Shown here: in pieces, positions 53,504 through 61,335 of the stretch
Numbering within the stretch: position 1 is the stretch's first letter
Layout: every line of letters starts with the position of its first letter
Assembly: GCF_009864005.1 (NCBI RefSeq)
Contig: NZ_WEZQ01000012.1
Span: 62,001 to 126,000 of the forward strand
Origin: Furfurilactobacillus milii
GTDB lineage: Bacteria; Bacillota; Bacilli; Lactobacillales; Lactobacillaceae
Direction: 5' to 3'
DNA length: 64,000 nt
Translations under genes and position numbers: made by a program
The notes under the pieces: model-generated
The model's database searches: none
Seen by the model: the letters and a program-made list of their open reading frames with translations, nothing else
Told to the model about the DNA's origin: nothing

Positions 53504-54682
53504 ATGAAATCAGAAACAACTCACCGCATCACCATTCCCACGCAAGTTGCGGAACATTTGAATGTCAAACCAGGTGACAAACTGCAACTGACGCTGCCGG
53601 ATGACGACAACGAACAGGTTACCATTCGTCCGGACAAGCCGGCACGTGAACATCAGATATTACCGATCCGCTGGTTCCTGTTGCCATCCATCTTAGCCAG
53701 TGTCTTATTCTTCGCCTATTTGTCGAATCAGAGGATTAATCAAATCGCCTTGGCAGGCACTAATTCTATTGCGAGCGCCGTTATTATCTTGGGGATCGTT
53801 AGCGGTTCATTATCATTCTTATTTTTCTACTTTAAACAAAAACATGACATCCAGCGATGGTTGACTGGATCACTTTATTGGCGCAGTTTCCCGACCATTT
53901 GGCTATCGTTCATGATTATCCTAACCACCTGTCTGTTAGGTTTCTTCTGGTTTGCCGGCATTTTGTTCAAGGGCGCGACGTTTGATCAATTCACATCGAC
54001 GTTCATGTTCTTCCTATTCATCAGTCTAATTAACTACCTAATGATCCTGTCAGTCTCAGCGCTATCAATAACCATGATTTTCTCCTTATTGGTGTCGGTC
54101 ATTGTCGCTGGTGTGTTGTCGTCAATGATCACCAATAGTAACAAACGGTGGTGGGAGCATAATATCAGCTTTCTGGGCACGGAAAAAGCCGCTTACAGTT
54201 GGCAATTCAACCTGACCTTAATTGTTTCTGCATTGCTGACGGTCGCGTTGGTCGATTTCATTTTTTCCAGTCTGCGCAAGCAATTCGGTAGTAGCAAACG
54301 CATGTTGACACTGCGCATCTTATTAACGTTAACTGCTATTTGTCTGGGCGGTGTCGGTGCGTTTGCTAACAACGGTCGTGGTCTAATGCACGAACTTCAT
54401 GACCAAACGGCTAGTTTCCTAGTCTATTTCATGATCATCACGATCGTCGCTATCCGTTACTTACTACCCAAAGTGACACCAGAGTTTCTGACCCTATCGT
54501 ACATTATCGGCGGCTTGCTAGTGGTGACGACAATTCTCTTTCAACCAGTAGGATATTTGTCCCTCACCGCTTACGAGTTGGTTGCCTTCATCATGTCGTT
54601 TAGCTGGATGTTACTACTACTACAAACATTGCAACGCATGCTGGTTCACGATCAGCGCACATTCACTGTCACAATCGAATAG
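53504..54682 (+). CDS. AbrB-domain membrane protein (DUF998-like)
   Basis: The 392-residue protein begins with a SpoVT/AbrB DNA-binding hairpin (residues ~5-45: HRITIPTQVAEHLNVKPGDKL) and continues with about ten transmembrane helices. The membrane part is DUF998-like. A DNA-binding domain fused to a polytopic membrane protein suggests membrane-linked regulation. AGGGAAG precedes the ATG. Confidence 0.8.
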   Translation: MKSETTHRITIPTQVAEHLNVKPGDKLQLTLPDDDNEQVTIRPDKPAREHQILPIRWFLLPSILASVLFFAYLSNQRINQIALAGTNSIASAVIILGIVSGSLSFLFFYFKQKHDIQRWLTGSLYWRSFPTIWLSFMIILTTCLLGFFWFAGILFKGATFDQFTSTFMFFLFISLINYLMILSVSALSITMIFSLLVSVIVAGVLSSMITNSNKRWWEHNISFLGTEKAAYSWQFNLTLIVSALLTVALVDFIFSSLRKQFGSSKRMLTLRILLTLTAICLGGVGAFANNGRGLMHELHDQTASFLVYFMIITIVAIRYLLPKVTPEFLTLSYIIGGLLVVTTILFQPVGYLSLTAYELVAFIMSFSWMLLLLQTLQRMLVHDQRTFTVTIE

Positions 54683-54684
54683 CT

Positions 54685-54730
54685 AAAGCGCCCGCACAAT
54701 CTTTCTTCAATGATGTGCGGGCGCTTTTTC
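54685..54730 (+). terminator. Terminator after the AbrB-domain gene
   Basis: AAAGCGCCCGCACA pairs with TGTGCGGGCGCTTT, followed by a T-run on the plus strand. Confidence 0.9.
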
Positions 54731-54744
54731 TGTGTAATTCAATT

Positions 54745-54932
54745 AACCGTTTCGTCGGTCAGAGGCGCCGTTCCGTGGGGACCGGTCTCAACCCGCAAAA
54801 ACAGCGGTCTTCAACCTCGATTCAGAGCTGAAAACCACATCTCTGAACTCGTCCCATGCTACTAAATGGCCAACCCCATGCCATTAAGTAGCATCGACAC
54901 TGAACTCCGCCCCTGACCGACTTCACTCATAT
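54745..54932 (-). repeat. Structured element, B arm (composite 5)
   Basis: In the minus-strand sense GGTCAGGGGC pairs with GCCTCTGACC (one G-U). The first hairpin is GCTACTTAATGG/CCATTTAGTAGC, compensated against the other B arms. It faces the A arm 60 bp away. Confidence 0.8.
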
Positions 54933-54993
54933 GACAGAACTTGCGCTGCCGTTACTGTAAGCCGAACAGCATCATTGTGCTTAACTGCAACGG

Positions 54994-55186
54994 TAGCTGA
55001 AGGGCGTCAACATAGGAACCAAGCCGTGAAGGTACTGTTAATTCGTGGTTTTCGAATTTACAGTACGGACGGTCGCAAAGACGCGGGGGCTTTACGCGGC
55101 TTGGCGGCGAGGTGAAAGACGATGGGCTTCCGGCTTGAACCGGTCCCACGGTGGTGTTCCTATGTTGACAACCGTAAGCGACAGTA
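54994..55186 (+). repeat. Structured element, A arm (composite 5)
   Basis: The outer helix GTCAACATAGGAA pairs with TTCCTATGTTGAC. Hairpin one is GTACTGTTAATTCG/CGAATTTACAGTAC, and the ends are AGCTGAAGGGC and AACCGTAAGCG. Its stop-proximal end is 20 bp from the LacI-type gene. Confidence 0.83.
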
Positions 55187-55205
55187 CTCACATACAACTG
55201 CACGA

Positions 55206-56159
55206 TTATTCATCAATATCGATGAACGTGGAAGCAACAGGCCGTTGAGCGACGTGGTCACTGACAGCTAGTTCAAAGGCCCTGCGACCAACTTCGTTAA
55301 AGTGATGGTCAATCGTCGGAATGTGTAGCAAAGTGCTAGATAACTGATGTTCCTGTCCCATCAAGCCTGGAACAGCAAGTCCATGATCCAAGTAGCACTG
55401 TCGCGCATTAGCCACGATATCGTCACCATTGCCAAAAATAAAATCTGGTCGTAAATCATTATCGATATAATACTGAGCCGAATCATAACCGTCCTGATTA
55501 TTAACTACACTTGTCCGCACTAATTCAGGACGTGGCAACTCATGAAATACGTCTTTGTAAGCTTCGATCATTGCCTGACTGGTCGCACTCAACGCACATT
55601 CACGGCTGAGCAACATCCCAATTCGTTTGTACCCATGCCCCTTAATCCATTCAAACGCGGTTTCATAAGTAGAATTGCGTTCGGTAAAAGCAGCTGATAG
55701 CGGCAAATCGCCCGGATCCTCGCAACAAACGATGCGTCCAATTTTTGTATGCGCATCATCACGCGCGAGTTCGCTTAACGGAACACCACGAGATGTAAAA
55801 ATGACCGCGTCAAAAGCACGTTGTCGCAACTGCTCCAAATAGTGGCGCTCCACGCGCTCATCATATTTTGAAGGCAACAACACCACACGATACCCCGCTG
55901 CAAATGCCGCCTCCATCACACCATTCGTAATTTGAGTAAAGTATGGATGTTGACTGTGTGGCAGTACAACGCCAATATTATGAGTCTTGCCAGTACTCAA
56001 ATCGCGGGCGACCGCGTTGGGAACGTAATCTAAATCCCGCATCACCTGTTCAACACGTTGCCGAACCTCGTCCGTGACATATTTACGATGGTTGATTACC
56101 CGTGACACTGTTGATACTGAGTAACCACTTGCCTTAGCAATATCATGAATATTCGCCAC
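55206..56159 (-). CDS. LacI-family transcriptional regulator
   Basis: The 317-residue regulator has the LacI HTH (IHDIAKASGYSVSTVSRVINHRKYV) at the N-terminus and a periplasmic-binding-like sugar-sensing domain. GTG at 56159 follows GGGAGG. It lies downstream of the PTS EIIA and HAD genes and may regulate them, though no operator was identified. Confidence 0.92.
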   Translation of the reverse strand: MANIHDIAKASGYSVSTVSRVINHRKYVTDEVRQRVEQVMRDLDYVPNAVARDLSTGKTHNIGVVLPHSQHPYFTQITNGVMEAAFAAGYRVVLLPSKYDERVERHYLEQLRQRAFDAVIFTSRGVPLSELARDDAHTKIGRIVCCEDPGDLPLSAAFTERNSTYETAFEWIKGHGYKRIGMLLSRECALSATSQAMIEAYKDVFHELPRPELVRTSVVNNQDGYDSAQYYIDNDLRPDFIFGNGDDIVANARQCYLDHGLAVPGLMGQEHQLSSTLLHIPTIDHHFNEVGRRAFELAVSDHVAQRPVASTFIDIDE

Positions 56160-56231
56160 CGTCTGTCACCTCCCGCTTATTAATGGTTTTAGCATAGCAA
56201 ACTTTCTGCCAGCATGTTAGCGGCAATTAGA

Positions 56232-57047
56232 TCATGATTCAACCAACAGTTGACGAATGCCGTATGCGACGCCATTTTCGTTATTGCTTAATGTCACTCG
56301 CTCACCGACAGCCTTGATTTCCGGTAACGCATTGCCCATTACAATCGCGTGCCCGACACTTTCAAACATGGGTAGATCGTTATGACCGTCACCGAAAGCA
56401 GCCAGTTCGTTGGCCTGCAAACGTTCCTGTTGACGGATAAACGCAATACCTGTGGATTTACGTGCCCGTTTACTCGTCACTTCGACAAACGTTCGGCCAG
56501 ATTGCTGAATCGCTACAGTTGGTAACTGCATGGCACGCAGATACGCTTGTAAACGGGTTAATTCGTTGGGATCACGGGTAATCATCATAATTTTAAATAA
56601 ACGAAGATCATGCTGCCCAATCAGTTTGCTAAATGGCACCAGCGTTGGCGTTTGGTGCGTAATGTGACGTTCCAATTCAATACCAGCATCAATTCGTTCT
56701 GCATACCAAGCGTTCATGCTATAACAACTGACGCTGACGTTTGGAAATCGTCGTGTGACTTGGTGCAAAATTTGTTGGGCATCCATTGCGGGAATGCTAC
56801 TGGCCTGAATTGGGATCAAACGATGCCCCTGCATTTTGAAAATCAGGCCACCGTTAAACGCAATTTGTGGTGCCGTCAATTTCAATGCGTTGATAACCGT
56901 CATCATTTCCATCGGCGCTCGCGCAGAGACTAATGTGAATGGAATATGACTATGTTCGATGGCCATCTTATTGGCCGGACTCATATTGCCATCACGATCC
57001 AACAACGTACCGTCCATATCGGAAAAAATGTGTTTAATGTGTCCCAT
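56232..57047 (-). CDS. Cof-type HAD-IIB phosphatase
   Basis: The 271-residue hydrolase has the catalytic start FSDMDGTLLDRDG and the late FGDGHNDLPM motif, typical of Cof-type HAD phosphatases acting on sugar or nucleotide phosphates. AAGGAG precedes the ATG. It follows the EIIA gene by 26 bp. Confidence 0.93.
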   Translation of the reverse strand: MGHIKHIFSDMDGTLLDRDGNMSPANKMAIEHSHIPFTLVSARAPMEMMTVINALKLTAPQIAFNGGLIFKMQGHRLIPIQASSIPAMDAQQILHQVTRRFPNVSVSCYSMNAWYAERIDAGIELERHITHQTPTLVPFSKLIGQHDLRLFKIMMITRDPNELTRLQAYLRAMQLPTVAIQQSGRTFVEVTSKRARKSTGIAFIRQQERLQANELAAFGDGHNDLPMFESVGHAIVMGNALPEIKAVGERVTLSNNENGVAYGIRQLLVES

Positions 57048-57073
57048 TCATGCCCTCTCCTTATCATTTATGA

Positions 57074-57541
57074 TTAAGCAAAAACCGTTACCGGTAACCA
57101 ATTGTTGACAATATTTACAAGCCCGTTCGCATCCTGTTTGCTTGCCGTTATTGCTGCCACATCGGCTGGCTGCATCATATGTTTGGCGAAACTATCCAGC
57201 ACATCGTGGTAATCCTCTTGGTGTTCATTACGCGGCATGATCAAGGCAATCACTGTATCAACTGAATGAGTCGGCGCTTCACCCCAAATGATTGGTTCTG
57301 CAAACGTAAACGCCAGCACTGTGGGGTTCTCGATACCGGAAGCATTCGCGTGCGGCATTGCAATATCCCCCATGGCACTGGTGGACAAGGCCTCACGAAC
57401 GATTAAACCGCTCTTCAGCTCCTGTTCGTCTACACTTAATTTGTCTGCGGCTGTCTGTGCAATCAGCTTCAACGCTGCAATTTCATTGTTATCTGCTAAT
57501 TCAACGTCAGTATAAACATTTTCTTGGAATAGTTTCATCAT
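57074..57541 (-). CDS. PTS EIIA component (fructose/mannitol type)
   Basis: The 155-residue protein has MGDIAMPHANAS, with the phospho-accepting histidine near residue 63. EIIA passes phosphate from HPr to EIIB; no EIIB or EIIC gene is nearby, so it may be regulatory. GGAGG precedes the ATG. It probably heads an operon with the HAD gene. Confidence 0.9.
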   Translation of the reverse strand: MMKLFQENVYTDVELADNNEIAALKLIAQTAADKLSVDEQELKSGLIVREALSTSAMGDIAMPHANASGIENPTVLAFTFAEPIIWGEAPTHSVDTVIALIMPRNEHQEDYHDVLDSFAKHMMQPADVAAITASKQDANGLVNIVNNWLPVTVFA

Positions 57542-57629
57542 TGTCGCCCTCCACTACGTTTATTGATTAGATTTCATTTACAAACGCAGTGTATTCTCTG
57601 AAACGGGTTTTAGGTCAAGCAGAAAATGC

Positions 57630-57676
57630 AAAAAAAATACGCAATTTCGGTTTCAGACCAAAATTGCGTATTTTTC
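57630..57676 (-). terminator. Terminator of the ECF transporter operon
   Basis: AAATACGCAATTTC pairs with AAATTGCGTATTT around a GGT/ACC inner pair, followed by a T-run on the minus strand. Confidence 0.88.
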
Positions 57677-57681
57677 AAAAC

Positions 57682-58518
57682 TTATTTAAATGGATTCCAG
57701 AATCGGCCGCCATTGACTTTAAATAACGCAATGCCGATGAGCACAATCAACACAATTATAATCAAAGCCAAGTAGTCGTTTCTTTTGAAAGGTTGTGCCA
57801 TGTACCACGTTCGTTTTTTATTATGCCCAAACCGGCGCAACTCCATCGCCTGGCTGATGATTTCGATCCGGTCTAAGCTGGAAAGAATCAACGGCATAAT
57901 AATCTGGACCGCACCCTTAGCCCGTGTCATGAGCTTAGCCTTTCGTGAAATTTCATAACCACGAGCTTGTTGAGCCAAGCTAATGGTTCGGTAATCATTT
58001 TGAACGTCCGGAATGTATCGCAGCGCAATTGCTACTGAATAACTGATCCGGTAGGAAACACCAATTTTGTTCAAACTGGCCGCAAATTCACTCGGATTCG
58101 TCGTCATCAGAAAAATCAACGCCAGCGGCACAGCAAAAATGTATTTCAATAATAAATTAAATTCATAAAAAAGTTGTTCCCAAGATAAGTTGAAATAATG
58201 ATCTGGGCTACCTAATATCATGTGATGCGTACCATAAATGGTGATTCCATAACTTGGCGCGAAAACATAGACCATAACCAGATTCAAAATGGCAAACGCC
58301 ACGATCACCTGCAAAACAAAGGCGACTTCATGGTACTTAATCTTAGAAAAATGAAACAGTATTAATGATATTAACAAAACGCCAAGTAGGAACCGCGTAT
58401 CGTACGTCACCATGCCAATAATCGACAAGGCAACGAAACCAATCAATTTTGTACTGCCACTCAACCGGTTCAGAAACGTATCGCGGGCCGTGTAACCAAT
58501 TAACAGTTGACTATTCAT
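57682..58518 (-). CDS. ECF transporter transmembrane T component
   Basis: The 278-residue membrane protein has several helices and the EcfT-type motif region (AQQARGYEISRKAKLMTRAKG, ELRRFGHNKKR) that couples to the ATPases. ATG at 58518 follows GGGAGG and overlaps the ATPase gene. Part of the T-box-controlled operon. Confidence 0.92.
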   Translation of the reverse strand: MNSQLLIGYTARDTFLNRLSGSTKLIGFVALSIIGMVTYDTRFLLGVLLISLILFHFSKIKYHEVAFVLQVIVAFAILNLVMVYVFAPSYGITIYGTHHMILGSPDHYFNLSWEQLFYEFNLLLKYIFAVPLALIFLMTTNPSEFAASLNKIGVSYRISYSVAIALRYIPDVQNDYRTISLAQQARGYEISRKAKLMTRAKGAVQIIMPLILSSLDRIEIISQAMELRRFGHNKKRTWYMAQPFKRNDYLALIIIVLIVLIGIALFKVNGGRFWNPFK

Positions 58519-60223
58519 GGCGGCGCACCTCCCGTTCCGTTTGAACAAACTTAGCGACAAAATCTAGTGCTGATGGTAAGTGGTATCGTTCAGCCAAAGT
58601 GAACAAGCTTGTTTTAGCTAACGCGGCTTTTTCAATCACTGCCTCATTTGTCAACACATCGGCCGGTCGTGCATCCATCAACACACCGCCATCAGCTAAC
58701 ACAACTGCGCGTTGCGTATATTCCAACATCAGGTGCATGTCATGAGTAATTAACATAATCGTCACTTGATGCTCACGGTTCAGTGTCTCGAGGAAATTCA
58801 TCATCTCAGTATAATGCCGCAAATCCTGACCAGCCGTTGGTTCATCAAGAATAATCATCTCCGGATTCAGTACCAGAATGGCAGCAATGGTCACCCGTTT
58901 CTTCTGACCAAAGCTGAGCGCTGATATTGGCCAATGGCGAAATTCATATAAACCACAAACTTTGAGTGTATCGTTGACCCGACGCTCAACCTCGTCGTCA
59001 GTTAGGCCACGCAAACGCAAGCCCGCAGCAACTTCATCAAAAATCATCGCTTTGGAAATCATCTGGTTTGGATCCTGCAGGATATAACCAATATGATCTG
59101 CACGTTCCTTGACAGACAGTTGCGTTAAATCCTGACCGTTAAGTTTCATCTCACCACCATCTAGCTTAAGAAAACCAGTAATGAGGTTACTCAACGTTGA
59201 TTTACCCGTGCCGTTACGGCCGACTAGGCTCAACATGTCACCACGATTAATGGTTAAGTTCAGACCATGGATAATCGGCTGATTGCGATTGTAACTAAAG
59301 TTCAGATTATTCAATGTTAGTAATGGCTCTGTCGGCAAAAGAGGTTCTTGCAACGAAACCCCTGCAGTCCATCTCTGGAGAGCTGATTCGATATTGTCTC
59401 CGGCAACGGTTTCAACAGAATCAATGTTGTCACAGTCGGCTAGTTTAACACCTGCAAGTTGGAGTGCACTCAAATAAAGCGGTTCACGTAAGCCTAACTG
59501 TTGCATCAACGAATCTTTTAGGATGGCAGATGGTTTGTCATTTCCGACAATTTCGCCATCTTTAAGGACAACTAGCCGGTCAATTGGCCGTTGGAGCACG
59601 TCTTCCAGCCGGTGCTCAATAATCACGACAGTCAAATTCTGCTGCCGTGCTAAATGATCAATTAGCTCAATTGAAGCCTTTCCAGACGCTGGGTCCAGGC
59701 TGGCCAGTGGTTCATCAAACAACAGGATGTTGCTTTCATCAATCAACACGCCGGCCATCGCCACCCGCTGTTTTTGACCGCCAGAAATCCCTTGCGGAGA
59801 ATGATCTAATAGTGGTTTAAGATCCAGTCGTTCGGCCCATTTCTTCGTGGCAGCCCTCATTTCCGTTTGACTCCGTTCGTCATTTTCGAGGGAAAAAGCG
59901 ATATCCTCCTTCACTGACAAACCGACAAACTGACTGTCGGGGTCCTGTAGCACCGTGCCCACACTAAAGGACAGTTCAAAAATTGAGCTGTCCTTAATAT
60001 CGTGACCGGCCACTGTAGCCGAACCGGTTATTTCACCAGGATATGATTGCGGAATCAAGCCGTTAATGCAACGACCTAATGTCGACTTTCCTGACCCAGA
60101 TGGACCAGCTAGTAACACCTTCTCACCTGGAAAAATGTCTAAATTAATATGCTTCAATGTTGGTTCCGATTGACTGTCGTACTGAAAGCCAAAATCTTTA
60201 AACGAAATGATTGGTTCAACCAT
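58511..60223 (-). CDS. ECF transporter fused dual ATPase component
   Basis: The 570-residue protein fuses two ABC ATPase domains: Walker A GPSGSGKST near residue 40 with ISGGQKQR, and a second, GRNGTGKST near 340 with ALSFGQKKR. Both have Walker B Asp residues (LLFDEPLASLD, IILDEPTAGQD). The two domains replace separate EcfA1 and EcfA2. It starts 4 bp after the S component. Confidence 0.93.
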   Translation of the reverse strand: MVEPIISFKDFGFQYDSQSEPTLKHINLDIFPGEKVLLAGPSGSGKSTLGRCINGLIPQSYPGEITGSATVAGHDIKDSSIFELSFSVGTVLQDPDSQFVGLSVKEDIAFSLENDERSQTEMRAATKKWAERLDLKPLLDHSPQGISGGQKQRVAMAGVLIDESNILLFDEPLASLDPASGKASIELIDHLARQQNLTVVIIEHRLEDVLQRPIDRLVVLKDGEIVGNDKPSAILKDSLMQQLGLREPLYLSALQLAGVKLADCDNIDSVETVAGDNIESALQRWTAGVSLQEPLLPTEPLLTLNNLNFSYNRNQPIIHGLNLTINRGDMLSLVGRNGTGKSTLSNLITGFLKLDGGEMKLNGQDLTQLSVKERADHIGYILQDPNQMISKAMIFDEVAAGLRLRGLTDDEVERRVNDTLKVCGLYEFRHWPISALSFGQKKRVTIAAILVLNPEMIILDEPTAGQDLRHYTEMMNFLETLNREHQVTIMLITHDMHLMLEYTQRAVVLADGGVLMDARPADVLTNEAVIEKAALAKTSLFTLAERYHLPSALDFVAKFVQTEREVRRHE

Positions 60224-60226
60224 GAA

Positions 60227-60793
60227 TTACTTTTCCTTTTTCAAACTGCCATGCTGGGCACGAGTCCGTGAGTACAACACAATCAAGATGGTTCCGATGA
60301 TGGCAACAGACACACTGTTAACAATCCATGAAGTAACCCCTTGAAGATATACTTTTGCCGCTGGTTCATGATAAACCAATACGTCGCCAGTTGGCGCAAT
60401 CAACACCCATGCGACAAAATTAACCACAATTTGGTACAGGTTAAACCAGACTAATTTCATCGTTTTAACCGTCCCACCAGTAACGTTCAGTCGGTTTTTG
60501 ATCAGGCCAAGGGCAACGCCGACTAGGCCATCCGTAATTACCCAGGTCCACCATGGTGACCCATAGGTAACAAAATCGTTCAAACTGTGACCAATAAATA
60601 CGGCAAGACCACCAGCAACCGGTCCGTATAACGCTGCCAACAAGGCTAGAAAACCTTCAGCAACATTAAACTGAGTGTTGGGAATTCCCGTTGGAATGGC
60701 AACAAACTTCATTAATACAAAGATGACCGCTGCTCCAATCCCAGTAGCGACGACAGTTCGAATTGAATTTGACGACTGATTCTTATTATTCAT
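60227..60793 (-). CDS. ECF transporter S component (UPF0397-type)
   Basis: The 188-residue membrane protein matches the UPF0397/MtsT-like group (VVATGIGAAVIFVLM, GPVAGGLAVFIGHSLNDFVTYGSPWWTWV, PTGDVLVYHEPAAKVYLQGV). Comparative genomics has linked T-box-regulated members to methionine or a precursor. ATG at 60793 follows GGGAG. First gene of a three-gene ECF operon. Confidence 0.88.
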   Translation of the reverse strand: MNNKNQSSNSIRTVVATGIGAAVIFVLMKFVAIPTGIPNTQFNVAEGFLALLAALYGPVAGGLAVFIGHSLNDFVTYGSPWWTWVITDGLVGVALGLIKNRLNVTGGTVKTMKLVWFNLYQIVVNFVAWVLIAPTGDVLVYHEPAAKVYLQGVTSWIVNSVSVAIIGTILIVLYSRTRAQHGSLKKEK

Positions 60794-60909
60794 AAAACAG
60801 CTCCCTTTCCCCTTTACGTATGCCATACGTAATCACCCAGTGTGCGCAATAATTGTAAATTTAATGATTGCCCGCTTAAAAATAAATAGCAATGAATGAA
60901 AATAGTTAT

Positions 60910-61170
60910 GAAAAAAACAGCGTTCCTACATATCAATGTAAGGACGCTGTCGCGTGGTGCCACCCAACTTTAAGCCGGCTCACCAACAAATGGTTAACCA
61001 AACTTCTTCATCACGTTAACGGTGTGCACCGAAACCGGCTTCAAATGTCACCAGTTTGACTTCTTCAAGACCATCTTTGCTTTGAACAATCATCGTTTAC
61101 ACCAAACACGACTCTCTTAGCATTAATTCAAAGTTACTCATCCCGTCACAGTCTACTCATCAATATTTAA
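60910..61170 (-). promoter_or_regulatory. Met T-box riboswitch leader of the ECF operon
   Basis: GGGTGGCACCACGCG reads on the minus strand near 60951-60966, followed by the terminator ACAGCGTCC...GGAACGCTGT and a T-run. The apical AGAGAG and TTGGTG motifs are present. Aligned with the Trp and Tyr leaders, the specifier context GCAAAG-AUG-GUC places a Met codon at 61072-61074. It predicts induction when methionyl-tRNA is low. Confidence 0.88.
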
Positions 61171-61178
61171 CTTTCCAA

Positions 61179-61208
61179 AGTATAGCGCACTTTGCAAACA
61201 GCGCGCAA
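61179..61208 (-). promoter_or_regulatory. Promoter of the Met T-box transcript
   Basis: TTGCGC (61203-61208) and TATACT (61179-61184) are separated by 18 bp on the minus strand. Confidence 0.7.
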
Positions 61209-61231
61209 CTACGATAATGACTAACGATGGG

Positions 61232-61330
61232 AGCCCAGCCGTTTAATGTCATGAAATGTTCACTGGAATGTGAGTCATTGACCCTCACAGCACAATATTT
61301 CTACTCACAAAACGGTTAGTCAGCTGGGCT
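61232..61330 (-). ncRNA. Structured element downstream of the CoA-disulfide-reductase-like gene
   Basis: AGCCCAGC (61232-61239) pairs with GCTGGGCT (61323-61330); inside, CGTTT pairs with AAACG, and TGTGAG pairs with CTCACA. This gives a long hairpin with an inner hairpin, not a simple terminator. It could be a 3' UTR structure, a folded RNA or a DNA element; no T-run follows on the minus strand. Confidence 0.45.
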
Positions 61331-61335
61331 TTGGC

